Assembly (NCBI GenBank): GCA_963576785.1
Contig: OY756140.1
Span: 806,001-870,000 of the forward strand
Length of the DNA: 64,000 bases
Direction: 5' to 3'
DNA from: Chlorophyllum brunneum
Lineage: Eukaryota; Basidiomycota; Agaricomycetes; Agaricales; Agaricaceae
The notes under the pieces are model-generated. The model ran no database searches and was not told where the DNA came from. It was given only the letters and a program-made list of their open reading frames with translations. Below are positions 33,174 through 44,900 of the stretch, piece after piece; position 1 is the first letter of the stretch, and every line of letters starts with the position of its first letter. Both the position numbers and the translations under genes were made by a program.

Positions 33174-35051
33174 ATGTCGATATCAGGATTCAACTTGAAG
33201 CAGGCTTTCGGTCGCGAGAAACCACATGTTCGTACTCATACTTCACCAGATTGAATCACAACTAACTGAGAGGACCATGCCAGTCGTCAGTAACGGATTG
33301 GATCGAGATCATGACCGCGTCACACACAGCAGAGGAATCGTATGAAGGGTAGGTCCATTCCTCTGCAGTCGTCTCGCACCGTTCGACGTGTTTAGATACA
33401 TCCGATCAGCGTGTTCGAGCTCGTCGATGCGATAAACTTACAAGCTTCTGGGTGAGAACCAGTTTGACCCTGCGATCCGATTTATATGTTTTGTAATTTG
33501 TGGTATGTAGACCAACGGAGGCAGCAAGGGCGCTAAGAAAGAAGATGAAGCATGGAGGACCGCATCAACAGTACAGGGCTATTGTGGTGAGTCTTCTGCG
33601 TGGGGCAGAGAAGCCGGAGATGTCGCGGAATCACTGATTATGTACGGATGTGGGTCCTAGTAGATCATGCGATCGTTACTTGATAACGTGCCAGTCAAGA
33701 TGAAACGTACGTCCTCCACATTACCCGAACCTAATCCACCAATTGAACCTGGGTTTCTAGCTGCGTTTTCGGACTCCCAGTTCCTTGACGTTGTCAAAGC
33801 GGTATTCAACGATCCCTACGTCGATAAACGAGTCAAGAAGAGATTATCGACAATTCTTCTCGCATGGCAAGAGCAATATAAGGGCGATCCGAATATGGCG
33901 CTATTTGCGGGATTATACGGACAAGTCAAGAAGGACAAGCATATACTCAAAGATGAGGAATTGATGACGTACCTTGGACACCCTGACTATCCTGCCGACC
34001 CCAAGAAGCAGGCAAAGGCAAAAGAAGAGAAAGAAAGGAAGGAGAGGGAGGCCAGGGAAAGAGAGAGGACTGGGGAACGACGACGGAGGAGGTCATTCAA
34101 CTTTGAAAGGGTACGTGAATATTATTCGGGAGGGCTGACAAGAGCTGATAATTGCGCAGGATAGGGCGAAAGTCACGAACAGCATTGTCGAGGCTTCACA
34201 AGCGTCCAGTAATCTGATCAACGCAATCATGGTGAGTTTATGGACCTCCATCAAGTATTTTTTGTTCCAAAATTCGTGTCATCCAGCGCGTGAACCTTGA
34301 AACTGATACTCTTGAGACAAACGGAGAAGTGCAGAGTTGTGTGACAAAGGCGAAAAGCGTAAAGAAAGTCATTGTGCGATACACTCAAGTGTGTGCACTC
34401 GCTATCTTATCAATCTGTCTCACTAACACGGTACGACAGCTCGTCGAGAACGAAGAGCTCATAGGGACCCTCATCGAAACACATGAACGTCTCGAGGCTG
34501 CATTGAATACGTATACCCAACTCATCACACCAGATGACATTGCCGCTCTATCTTCTGGAGTTGCACAAGCAGCTCTCACAGACCACGAGCTCAATCAGAT
34601 TCAAGCCGACAACGATGCAGCGGTTGTACGAGCAAAACAATTCGACGTCGACCACGGCGACCAGCACGAGTCCAGCAAGGACAAATCCAAGGATCCGTAT
34701 GGTATACTCCTGCATCCAGACCTTGCGGATCTAGACTTGAACTCCAATGCGCGCGACTTGCCTCCGCCAATGAGGCCGACGACGGTTACGGACGATGACA
34801 CCCAGGGGAGGGGTATTGAAGAGGACAAGAGAGGCTCCCTGTCGGACTATAGTGATTATGAAAGCTCGGATGAAGAAATGCATATTGGGACATCGACGAA
34901 GAGGAGGAATTATGTGACCGTGTCGGATGATTCAGGGGACCATCTTCCCGTTGCCGTTGGCCCATCAATTCAGCCCAAACAACCTATTACCCCTGCACCA
35001 GCAAAATTTGACGATGATCCGTTCGCTGACCCATTTGCAGATAGGCGTTAG
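33174..35051 (+). CDS. LSB5: VHS/GAT-domain endocytic adaptor Lsb5
   Basis: Lsb5-type proteins link ubiquitin/Arf signals to actin at endocytic sites. Nine exons (33174-33227, 33284-33348, 33410-33451, 33511-33586, 33664-33706, 33761-34110, 34160-34231, 34287-34388, 34440-35051) give 471 residues. The VHS domain includes SSVTDWIEIMTAS, VFELVDAINLQASG, HGGPHQQYRAIVIMRSLLDN and MALFAGLYGQVKKDKH. A charged linker is followed by a GAT-type helical region (LVENEELIGTLIETHERLEA). The C-terminus is acidic and ends with a repeated DPFADPFADRR. The third exon is entered at an AG inside the sequence TCAG|CGTG; other acceptors give a stop. The last codon is 130 bp from the end of the convergent seryl-tRNA synthetase gene. 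Confidence 0.87.
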
Positions 35052-35180
35052 CATAATCGTCGTCGGGTTGGAATTATTATTCTTATACCTTGATGAATGA
35101 TTTTCTGATTCGGGATATAAATGACTGTGTATTATTAACTTGTAGAATGTGGATAGAAGACTATCGCGGAATTCATGAAT

Positions 35181-36820
35181 TTAGTCTTCACCTTCCCATC
35201 TTATGATTCCCCTACCACTCTCGATCCAAAACGGCTTGAGGGCGTTTGGCAGGTAGATATATTCAACATCACCATTCTCACCAAACGCAGCCCCATTCTC
35301 TATCAGCGCGACAATAAGCCTGGGAATGGCGGCGGCAGTGCCGTTTAGTGTACGAGCAAAAGGTAAGGCGCCAGCGTGGGGTTTCTTGGGTTGAGAAGGA
35401 ATAGAACCCTTGGGTGTGAGAGGTCGGTATCGGATGTGCAGTCTGCGGGCCTGGTAATCTGTACAATTGGATAGGGAGGAGACTTCGCCCCAAGTTTGCC
35501 GGCCTGGCATCCACGCTTCCATGTCATACTTGCGATACGCAGATGCACCGAGTTCTTCAGAGGGCATGTCCAAAATTCTGTCCAGGAAATAACCATCAGC
35601 CTTCGTACTTGGCCAGGGACCCAGTGCATACCTAAACGACAATCCCAGACCCTCCAATATCCTTTTTTGAACATCCTTGATGAATTCCATCATCTCCTCA
35701 CTTTGGTGTTCAGCGGTAACTGCGAACAGTTCAACCTTGGTGAATTGATGTACACGATACAATCCTCTACTTTCTGCGGAGGCGCCAGCTTCGGAACGGA
35801 ATGAGTGTCCTAATCCGACGACTTTGAGTGGGAGTTGATCGGAGGGGTAGATTTTGTTTGCAAATAGGCCTGCCAGTGGAATTTCAGCTGTTCCTGCGAG
35901 AACCAATTCTGGTGGTTGGGACTGGGACGAAGAGAGGTGGTGATTGGCAATGTGATACATTTGGGATGCTGCGCCTCCGGGTTCGCGAGGTACGAAACCG
36001 CACCTTGCGGCTACGTCTGCACGGACGACGTCTGGTGTCATCACAGGTGTAAAACCGGACTGCACGGCGATAGTCATTGCGTATTTGATTAAAGCCATTT
36101 CGAGAAGTGCAGCCTCGTTTAAAAGATAGTACCATGAGCTCCCAGTTACGACAGAGCCAGATTCAAAGTCCAATAGATTGAGTTTCTTGCAGATGGTTAG
36201 ATGGTCTCGGGATAGTGAGGGAGGGAGCGGTGAGGGACCATGAGTTGAAATGATTCTGGCATTGGGTTCTGGACCGGGTGGGGATTCGGGGTGTGTATCG
36301 TTGGGGAAGGTAAGTGATAAAGCTAAAAGACGATGCTCTAGTCCATCCAAATTCTTCTCCGTGTCAGATAAACTGCTTTTGAGGTTCTTGGCTCGTTCAA
36401 GTAATTCATTCCGTTTATGCACGTCTTTAGCTTTAGCAGCTTGTTGAATTTGCGTTCCTAGAACGTTTTGTTCGGAACGGATAGCGTTTATAGTGCGGAG
36501 GTGGTCTTTGTATTGGGTGTAGATGGTTGAGAGGGAGGATACGGCGGAGTCGTCTATGGGTGCTTTGCGTGCGCGTGCGTTTGTGATTTTGGTAGAAAGA
36601 TCCCGAGTTATGGAGGTATAGTCTAATCTGGGTTTTGGAAGTTCGCTGTTGATGAGAATTGGACTGTCATCGTGTTCATGTTGTGGGGTGGTGTAGGCTC
36701 GAGCACGAACTCGGACTGGCTCGTGTGTCTCGTCAGATTTTTCGTTTCGCTGAAATGGAGTTACCCACCAGATTGGCAAGAGCTGTGCAAACAGCGGCGA
36801 AGGCAAGAAAACCCTTGCAT
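35181..36820 (-). CDS. Mitochondrial seryl-tRNA synthetase
   Basis: The enzyme charges tRNA-Ser with serine. Two exons (36769-36820, 35181-36715) give 528 residues. The N-terminal exon encodes MQGFSCLRRCLHSSCQSG, an Arg/Ser-rich acid-free leader typical for mitochondrial import. A coiled-coil tRNA-binding arm follows (YKDHLRTINAIRSEQNVLGT). Class II motifs are clear: motif 2 FRSEAGASAESRGLYRVHQF and motif 3 LPFARTLNGTAAAIPRLIVA. An open frame runs through the intron to 36956, but there is no methionine and it would overlap RFC4. The start used here gives a 104 bp divergent promoter shared with RFC4. A separate cytosolic enzyme is expected elsewhere. Confidence 0.93.
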
Positions 36821-36924
36821 AACGTCTCCAGAGGAGACGGAGAGCGATATTTATTTCGGAGAATGATGGCAAACACCGCGTCTGTTGACGCGTGCCGTCA
36901 CGCGTCGCATCCTCATTCCACTGT
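36821..36924. promoter_or_regulatory. Bidirectional promoter between mitochondrial SerRS and RFC4
   Basis: Only 104 bp separate the two start codons, so both core promoters lie here. The sequence contains a repeated ACGCGT-type core (two overlapping GTTGACGCGTG / GTCACGCGTCG patches near 36886-36907). In budding yeast ACGCGT is the MCB element bound by MBF in replication genes; this is suggestive for RFC4 but untested. Confidence 0.4.
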
Positions 36925-38362
36925 ATGGCCCCGTCAACAAGTAGCTCAAAAGGCAAGGAAGTGAATGGAAACGCTGCAACAGAGCCGTACGAACTCCCTT
37001 GGTTGGCTATTTATCCGCGTGAGTTGATGCGGGAGCTAACTTGAACTCTCGAGTATAGGGTGGAGAAATACAGACCAAAGATTCTTGATGACGTTGTCGG
37101 AAACTCGGATACCATTGAGCGGCTGAAAGTGATTGCGAGGGATGGAAACTGTCCACATTTAATCATTTCTGTGAGTATCCATATGTCACCTGTGCATACC
37201 GTTGATGAATTGGGTAGGGCTTGCCTGGCATCGGTAAAACGACGAGTATACACTGCTTAGCGCACCAATTGCTGGGGGATGCATATAAAGAGGGCGTATT
37301 GGAGTTGAATGCCTCGGATGAACGGTATGTATGTGTTGGGATGGTCCTACGTCGGAATACTGACGATCATGCAAGTGGTATTGAGGTTGTACGAACAAAA
37401 ATCAAACAATTTGCACAAAAGAAAGTTACGCTACCACCTGGGCGACACAAGATCGTTATCCTGGATGAAGCCGATAGGTGTGCACCTTTCCTAGACTCGG
37501 AACTATTGAAGTAACACTATTGTTAGTATGACGCCAGGAGCACAACAGGCTCTCCGCAGAACGATGGAAATCTTCTCCAACACAACGCGGTTTTGTCTAG
37601 CATGTAACATGAGCAACAAGATTATCGAACCTATCCAATCCCGCTGTGCAATTCTTCGGTATGCCAAACTACGGGACCAAGAAATACTCAAACGGCTACT
37701 CGAGATCTGCGAAGAAGAAAAAGTACGCTGTTTGCTTCTGCTCTTATTGCCGGCTGTTAAGTGATAAATAGGTGAAATACAACGACGATGGCCTGACGGC
37801 ACTCATTTTCACATCAGAGGGGGACATGCGTCAAGCCATCAATAACCTCCAGTCGACCTTTTCGGGTTTTGGCTTCGTGTCAGGCGATAATGTATTCAAA
37901 GTGTGTGACCAACCCCACCCAATCATTATCCAAGCAGCTATTCGGTCGTGTCTCAAAGGCGATGTGGATGCGGCGTTGGAGAAAGTGAAGGGGCTCTGGG
38001 ATGAAGGGTACAGTGCGGTTGATATTGTGGTTACGCTATTTAGGGTGGTAAAGACGTTTGATGAGTGCGTAGTCTTGCCGCGCGGAGAGTGAAAAATTGG
38101 CTGATGTTGTTGTAGGGTGCCAGAGTATACAAAATTAGAGTATATTAAGGTACGTGTGTGGGACAGGGATTTATCAGTGCTGACCGGAGGTGATAGGAAA
38201 TTGGATTTACACACATGCGGATCCTGGAAGGTGTGGGGACGCTGATTCAGTTGGCAGGTCTGATTGCAAGGTTGTGCAGGATGGTGGGTTGTTCCGAGAG
38301 CCCCTACATTAAATGCTGATCCAGCTTTACAGAACCACAAGCCGGAATTGTTCAAGATATGA
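36925..38362 (+). CDS. RFC4: Replication factor C subunit 4 (human RFC2 homologue)
   Basis: This is a small subunit of the clamp loader that loads PCNA during DNA replication. Nine exons (36925-37001, 37059-37170, 37218-37324, 37376-37477, 37527-37722, 37772-38064, 38116-38149, 38197-38283, 38333-38362) give 345 residues. AAA+ marks: [15 protein letters not shown], Walker [21 protein letters not shown], Walker [10 protein letters not shown], sensor/SRC region [19 protein letters not shown], and [17 protein letters not shown]. The GIGKTTS variant of the P-loop and CLAHQLLG favour Rfc4 over the other small subunits. The final exon encodes NHKPELFKI. The SerRS gene is divergent at 104 bp, and CFD1 follows 132 bp downstream. 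Confidence 0.95.
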
Positions 38363-38494
38363 GGACCGAGTTAAATTGCTGGCGTAGACATATTATTGTG
38401 TGATGACAGTTTTGATTACTCATCTCTACATTTACATTTTTTTCCGCAAACACCACCACCCCTCGCTTCTTTCCCTTGAACCCCAACAACGGCG

Positions 38495-39428
38495 ATGGCA
38501 ACAACAGGAGCAGACGATTCTCCAGTGACACGGCGGTTACAAACCGTCAAACAGATCATACTAGTGCTCGCGGGCAAGGGTGGTGTGGGCAAGTCATCAG
38601 TGGCAACACAACTGGCCCTCAACTTGTATAACTCGTCGCCGAGTGTGCGAGTAGGGATTCTTGATGTGGATCTCACAGGCCCGTCGATACCACGGATGTT
38701 CGGGGTGGATGGGCCTCAATATGGCGTACATCAGAGCACGGCCGGATGGGTGCCGGTGTATGCAGACGCTGAGGCTGGGGGACAGAGGTTGGCGGTGATG
38801 AGTGTAGGACTACTGCTGAAGAAGAAAGGGGACTCTGTGGTGTGGAGGGGACCAAAGAAGAATGCGATGATCAGACAATTTTTGAGCGACGTGCGGTGGG
38901 GAGAACTAGATTATCTGGTGATTGACACGCCTCCAGGTACGTCTGGTAGTCTAATGTTATTAGAACCTAAAAGGCAAACGGAGACCTCATACAGGGACAT
39001 CTGACGAGCACTTGTCGCTGATGGAGCATATGGCGGGCGTGCGGTCAAGGGTGTCTGCGGTAATTGTGACGACCCCACAGGCAGTCGCACTGATGGACGC
39101 GATGAAATGCCTGTCGTTCGCACGGGCGGTGGACCTGCGGGTGTTGGGGGTGATAGAGAACATGAGTGGGTATGTGTGCCCGTGCTGTGGAGAGGTGAGC
39201 AATGTGTTCTCGACGGGTGGTGGTGAAGAGATGGCGCGACGGGAGGGGCTGCGGTTCCTGGGGAGCATGCCAGTGGACAGCGAGCTGGTGGATGTGCTGG
39301 ACGGCGGGGGGCTGCTGGGGAAGTACGGGGGGACGGCGAGCGCAGGGTTGTTTGGGGGGATAGGGGAGGAGGTGCGTGAGCTGACGGGTGTGGTTACGTC
39401 AATGGGCGATTGCGCCTCGTGTGCTTAA
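38495..39428 (+). CDS. CFD1: Cytosolic Fe-S cluster assembly ATPase Cfd1/NUBP2
   Basis: Cfd1 pairs with Nbp35 as the scaffold for cytosolic and nuclear [4Fe-4S] proteins. Two exons (38495-38936 and 38995-39428) give 291 residues. The deviant Walker A is [20 protein letters not shown], with [18 protein letters not shown] and [20 protein letters not shown] following. The cluster-binding CPCC motif lies in [20 protein letters not shown]. There is no long N-terminal cysteine motif, which separates it from Nbp35. The C-terminus ends with CASCA. The next gene begins only 29 bp after the stop codon. Confidence 0.95.
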
Positions 39429-39457
39429 ATTCTGGCAAATGCCCTTGCCTCTGCCCA

Positions 39458-41205
39458 ATGGACGACCCCCCCTATACCTCTCCGCAAGACGATCCCTTCA
39501 ACATCCGGCCCCTCCCCCGCACCACCTCCAGCCTCCTTCACAAGTGGATCCAAGATCAACAACGCGCCTCTCCAGCCCACACCCGCTCACTCTCCACCCC
39601 AATCACCCATCCCTACCTTGCCTACCCAGAGCTTAATCGCCCCCTGCCCCATCGCACCCGCGCCTCCGAAGACACAGCCCCCGAGACTGCCTACGACCTC
39701 GTGGACGACGATGACATACCCCAAAGCCTTGCTGCCGAATTCGTCAACTCGAAGGTATGTAACATTTACTTCATCCCCGGCCTCGCTTATATATCTATCA
39801 TATCCTAGGTTGCCGATGCGCCTGCCACTATCCCCACCAGCCCCAGACGCACCTCGCACATGCCTCTCACCCCATCGTCCTTTCGCCACTTTAACCTCGT
39901 TTTCCGCTCTCCCCCGTCCAATCCCCAAGCCGATATCGAAAGCCCCACTCGCCCTTCCTCTCGGATCTCCATCTTCTCCCGCCCAGGTCGGAATAGTACA
40001 AGCACAGTAACCGCCCGGGGTACTACCACTCCTCAAAAACGTTCAACGAAGCGATCATCACAAACTTTCACCTCTACCACCCCCCACCACCCGCCATCCC
40101 CCTGCCCTTCACCTCGCACACGAGCACCGTCATCATCAAAGTGGCGTCCCAGTGTTCTCGCCCATTTCGGCACATCACCTGCCCCCGCCGCCTCTCAAGC
40201 GTCAATTCAACCACCCCCATCAGATTCCCACTATACCCCCTCGAGGCCTAGTCTCTCCTCCTCTGTTGATACCTCTCAAGCGCCCACCTCATTGACCGTG
40301 CCAAGTCCTGCGGGCAGCACCAGTCAATGTCATTTCTCGGAACAGAAACACAGCCCTCCCCAAACCCAACCCTTGGATACCAAGAGGTATTTGACTCCCG
40401 TAAGGCAACAACATCATGACCACCATCGGGATGTCAGTACCAATACATTTGCCGGGACCTCATCCGCCTCATTCCGATCTGAAGCATACCCATCCTCTAT
40501 CAACACCAACACCAACGCACACTTGGCCGACCTTTTCACCTCGGATAGAGACTGGGCATCAACCCTTTCTTCTTCCACTGCCCCGCGGGGATATACTCGC
40601 CAATATCCATTCGTATACCACAGCAGCCCTCAAAGCAGCCCACGCAGAAGTGCAAACGCATTTGACGGGATCCCTCCCAGTTCGTATCGCTATCGCCATC
40701 CCACAGGCTCCGTGGTTGATGTTAATGCCGACTATATTGATGATGACATTTTTAATACTCGAGTATCAACGGCGCAACCCGAACAGACCAAGAAGCCGCA
40801 AGTCGTGTATTCCTCGGGTTCACATGGAGGTACATTATCACGCATGACGTCGAACATCAATCTCGCGCTTCCGCCTATTATACCCAGAAGCAAGAAGAAG
40901 AAAAAGAGACTAATCATAAGTGGTGTTGCGGTCAACGATGTAAAAAAATTCGAGGGCGTTAAGCGCTGGTGCGAGGTACGCTCCTCAACTCCTTTCAGTT
41001 GTTGCCTGATCTCCTCATGCCTTCTTTGTTACTCGTGCAGAGCTTTGGTGAAGTGCGGCAGATCTTGCGGATGCCTAGTGGAGATCTTGTCGTCTCGTTT
41101 CAAAGCGCCGAAGTGGCCGACACTGTGTGCCGAGTACGCGCCAAAGTCGTCATCAATGGCGTCGGAAGTGTACAGTTGTCTTGGACAACCGAGAAGAGAC
41201 GATAG
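39458..41205 (+). CDS. Disordered protein with C-terminal RRM-like domain
   Basis: Three in-frame exons (39458-39754, 39809-40975, 41041-41205) give 542 residues. The first 430 are Ser/Pro/Thr-rich and disordered. The C-terminus has the RRM-like fold order: KKKRLIISGVAVNDVKKFEG, then WCESFGEVRQILRMPSGDLV and VSFQSAEVADTVCRVRAKVV, ending in VQLSWTTEKRR. RNA binding is inferred. I do not recognise the family. The ATG lies 29 bp after the CFD1 stop on the same strand, so either the promoter lies inside CFD1 or the true first exon/start is different; in-frame Met codons downstream are few. Confidence 0.75.
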
Positions 41206-41526
41206 ATCTCTCCACACGTCCCCACCCCCGCCTTCTAATGTTTATCATCCACCTCCAAGTCGGACACAAAATCTCCAGGGACCCCTATCTACTTTTCGAC
41301 CTTTGGACATCTTTTTTCGTTTATAGTCTCTCTTGTCACGACCCAATCATGCCCCCTCATGTCCTTTCATTTCATTCATGTATGACAACCTCGGCATTGT
41401 ATATATGCAGTACGTTTTCCCTCCTTTTGTCCCCCCGAATCACTCTCTTACTACTTTTCTTTCAGCTTCTGTTTCCGTACTCTGACCCATATGCACTTCC
41501 CCACCCCCGGCCACGTTTAGCTACCC

Positions 41527-41541
41527 CATCCATCCATCCAT
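41527..41541 (+). repeat. Short ATCC microsatellite
   Basis: Three to four tandem ATCC units downstream of the RRM-tailed gene, in the region between convergent genes (41206-41926), which otherwise shows AT-rich 3' flanking sequence and no coding exon. Confidence 0.5.
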
Positions 41542-41926
41542 CATCCGATATTACAAGCCAGCTTGTAACATATGTCCTCCAACTCCATATCTATCGTAGT
41601 ACACCCATTGTTTTACGCGAGCCCCCGTCTTTACGCTAGAATACCCTTAATTAATCCGATTCATCCAAATCTTTCCGAAATCATCTGCACAACCCATTTG
41701 AATTGCAGAAGTATATACAGAATAAAACAAAGGGTAGTACTAAAGGAGAGCATACAATATAATTTTCTTAGTGATTTTCTAAATTATTTCCCCAAGAATG
41801 AGATGGGAAGTGTGATAATACGAAACAAAAACGAACAAATGGCCAAGTTTGGTCATGAAGATAGAACAAATGGGATAGAAGGGGGAAGGGGGAAGGGAAA
41901 CGAAAAACATTCAAAGTGGGTCGCGG

Positions 41927-44900
41927 TCAGCGCCTGGCATAGTGGCTCCAGTCAAACGTGTTCACAAATTGAGAGTTCCGGTAGTGCGAATTGACTCCTT
42001 CCGTATTTCCAGTAAGATTCTGGTTCTGTAAATGACCGCGTCCATTGCGACCGTGAAACGCATGAGAAGGGCGGTTGATATGTTGTTGATGAAAATCCTT
42101 GCGGTTTCCTTGCTTCCTGCCAAAGTTCGATGGAGAGTTTGTGCCAGGTTGGTCCGGCCACTCGCCAGTTCGTGAAGCAGCATTGGCGTTATATGTCGGC
42201 GTGGCCGGTTGCGGGACAAGACCAGGTATATGTGTAAACGGGGGAGGTACAGAGTTCCAAAGTGGGTGATTGGGAGCAGTGGGGTATAGCCGATGCGGAT
42301 TGCCAATAGGTTGGGACCCGACACTAAAACTCGAGACTGACCCTGGGAGCGTTTGTATGGAGGGCCAGGCCGCCACTGTGCTGATGGATGGCGCCGAGCT
42401 GGAGGAATTGCTATCGTTACTTTGACCCGACATATACTGGTCCAGCGCATCTGGTGGATAGACCGCGATCAAGGTACCGTGGTCATGTTGAATAAACCCA
42501 GAGGGTGCCAAGGGAGCCGTTTGAGGGGACTGAGGGGCTTGACCAGAAGCCGGCGGACTTTGCTGTTCGACGGCAGGTCGTGCAGTCGGACCACAAGGAG
42601 TGAAGGCCTGGAAAGCTTTGAGTCAGCATTAGCGAAACGTATGCAATGGAAACGCACATTGTACATCATGCCGTTCCAGAGATGACCACCCACAGCAGAG
42701 CCATTTGCGTCGGAACTGGGCGGTTGCATCAATGGTACAGCCATCGGATACCCAGGGTACGGACCATAATAAGACATCGGGTAGTGACCGGGCTGGGCAT
42801 ATGGGTGAATCCATGGCATAGGATAATAACCAGGAACCGGATAGGGCATCGTTGGCGCTGCCATGATAGGTGCGGTGAACCCGTTGGACCCACTCCCGGA
42901 TTCGGACGATGATCCAGCCACGGGTGTATCGTACCACTCGCGGTACTTTTCACCCTCTGCACTTTCCAGCACCCGGGTCATCGGACCTTCTTGCTGCTGT
43001 TTATCAACTGTGACTAGTTCGCGCCGAGCATTTTCATTTTCGATTCTGTTAGCGGGATTTGGGTCCGGTGCTGTGATCTTATTGACCTCTGCAGTGATAT
43101 CCGTGCTGTGGGAGCCAGGCAGATGCCCTTGCTTCTGGATTTCAGGATGCTGCGACACCATCGCCTTGCGAGAAGATTGGTAGTTAGAGAAGCGACTTCG
43201 ACCACGGTTGTGTTTCCACGGGCTGCGAGGAGGGTTGATATCTCTAAGCTGTACTTTCAAAGCACGGCCCGCATAGACGCGATTGTTCTGACGAAACAAT
43301 CAGTAGCACAGCAAAAAGAAATAAATCTGCACACCTCCTCCAGAATTGCCTGCGTAGGTGAATGGGTGTTGTTGTACTTCACAAAGGCAAATGCAGTGTT
43401 GCCATTGGCTAGCCCAACAGTTAGCAGACGAACATGGGAAGCTATATTTACACGTACGGGGTCGGACCATTCTAACGTATTCTAGGCCTTTGAACCTCCC
43501 AAAGAGTGAATGTACCTTCTCCTCCGTCCACCCCCCTGGCCCGTATGTCTCCAGGCCGCCAACAAACAATGTCGTAGGGTCGAATTCTCTATTGTCGTTG
43601 TGCTCGTGACTACCACACTTTGGTCTGTAGCCCGAAAACGGCCCATCGTAAGGCTGATTAGTTGGCGTGATAGGCGTTTGGGGTAGCGTCGTCCTGGGAG
43701 TTGGCGGGGACATCGCTAAACCAGGTGTAGGTACCTCGTCGACCGAAGCCAAGGAAAAAGGAATTTGGAGCCTTCCCGGAGAAGGCATTTCATGAGTCGT
43801 CGATTGGGAGGCGACAACAGAGGGGGGGCTAGGCTAAGTATCAGTGAGACTTGTCCTCTAAAAAAGTGAGAATTACATGCCCGATTTGCTTTTCAAACTG
43901 TCCCGATCCTCCCCAAGCGCTCCAATCGAGTTTCGAGTCATATTCTGATTCGACGAACGAGGGAAAGTCGGTTTCCACCCAATCAATCCTAGCAGCAACC
44001 AACGAATCGAGTGGCTTGTCTCTGGTCTCTGACAGGAGAGTGTTGCCTGTGGTAGGCGCTTCTTGTATGAGGCCAGGGGGTGTTGTGCGGTTTGTCCAAC
44101 TCGGAGCGTCATCAGCACCAAACCCAGGGCCGGCGTGGATTACAGGACCATGTTTGTCAAGCGCCTGCAAACGCAGGCGCTGTTGACTATCTGCTATGTT
44201 ATCCGGGCCTAAGAGAGGAGTAAAATCCGGTGAACTGTAAGACTGGAACCTGTCCATTCTGGGAAGAGTACAGGGAACGTGGTTCGGCGTGTGTTGGTAT
44301 CCGGGCAAGTGACAACGCTGATCAGTATGCTGGGCTTGAGGATGATGAGCCCATGAAACGGACAGATGGGGGACTCTCCGTAACACCTATTTCTAAATCA
44401 GCCTTTGAAGTATGCATCGAGATAAAAATCACTCACCATCAGTGCGGTCACACAGTCATCGCGGTGATCCCACTTGATCTCCCAGCAACCGGTATCCATA
44501 CTTTTGCTGCGTGTGGTATTATGGGGAGGGGGGTAACTTTCGGGGCCAAGGTTGCCGTTCCTGGAAGCTGTGAACCGGTTAATAGCGTTTGAAGAGATTC
44601 TATAGAACTTGCCTCCAACAAGCTCGTGAGCTTCTGTTAGCTTGGATACTTTCTCCACGGGGCCAAAATATCTCGCAAGCTTCACAATTGACTGTCGAAT
44701 ACTGAGAGTCCTGCCACAGTCAAAAAAAGCGAGTGACGAACTTCTGCATCGAACCTCAACGGCTGCACATAAACGGCTTCTTCTCTTTCAGAGGTCGTAT
44801 CTTCTTTGGCAAGTGTCCGAGTGTACCGCTCTGCCTCGATAGCTTCTACATTATAGAGGATGCGATGATATCTATCACCAGAGTTTATAGCGTGTATATA

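Noticed and set aside
36821..36956. N-terminal extension of the seryl-tRNA synthetase frame
   Set aside because: The frame stays open but would overlap the start of RFC4 and lose the mitochondrial leader; a two-exon model with a Met-led Arg-rich peptide fits better.
39587..40036. 149-codon antisense frame in the RRM-tailed gene
   Set aside because: The plus-strand frame joins across introns to a conserved-looking RRM; the antisense frame is Gly/Arg-rich shadow sequence.
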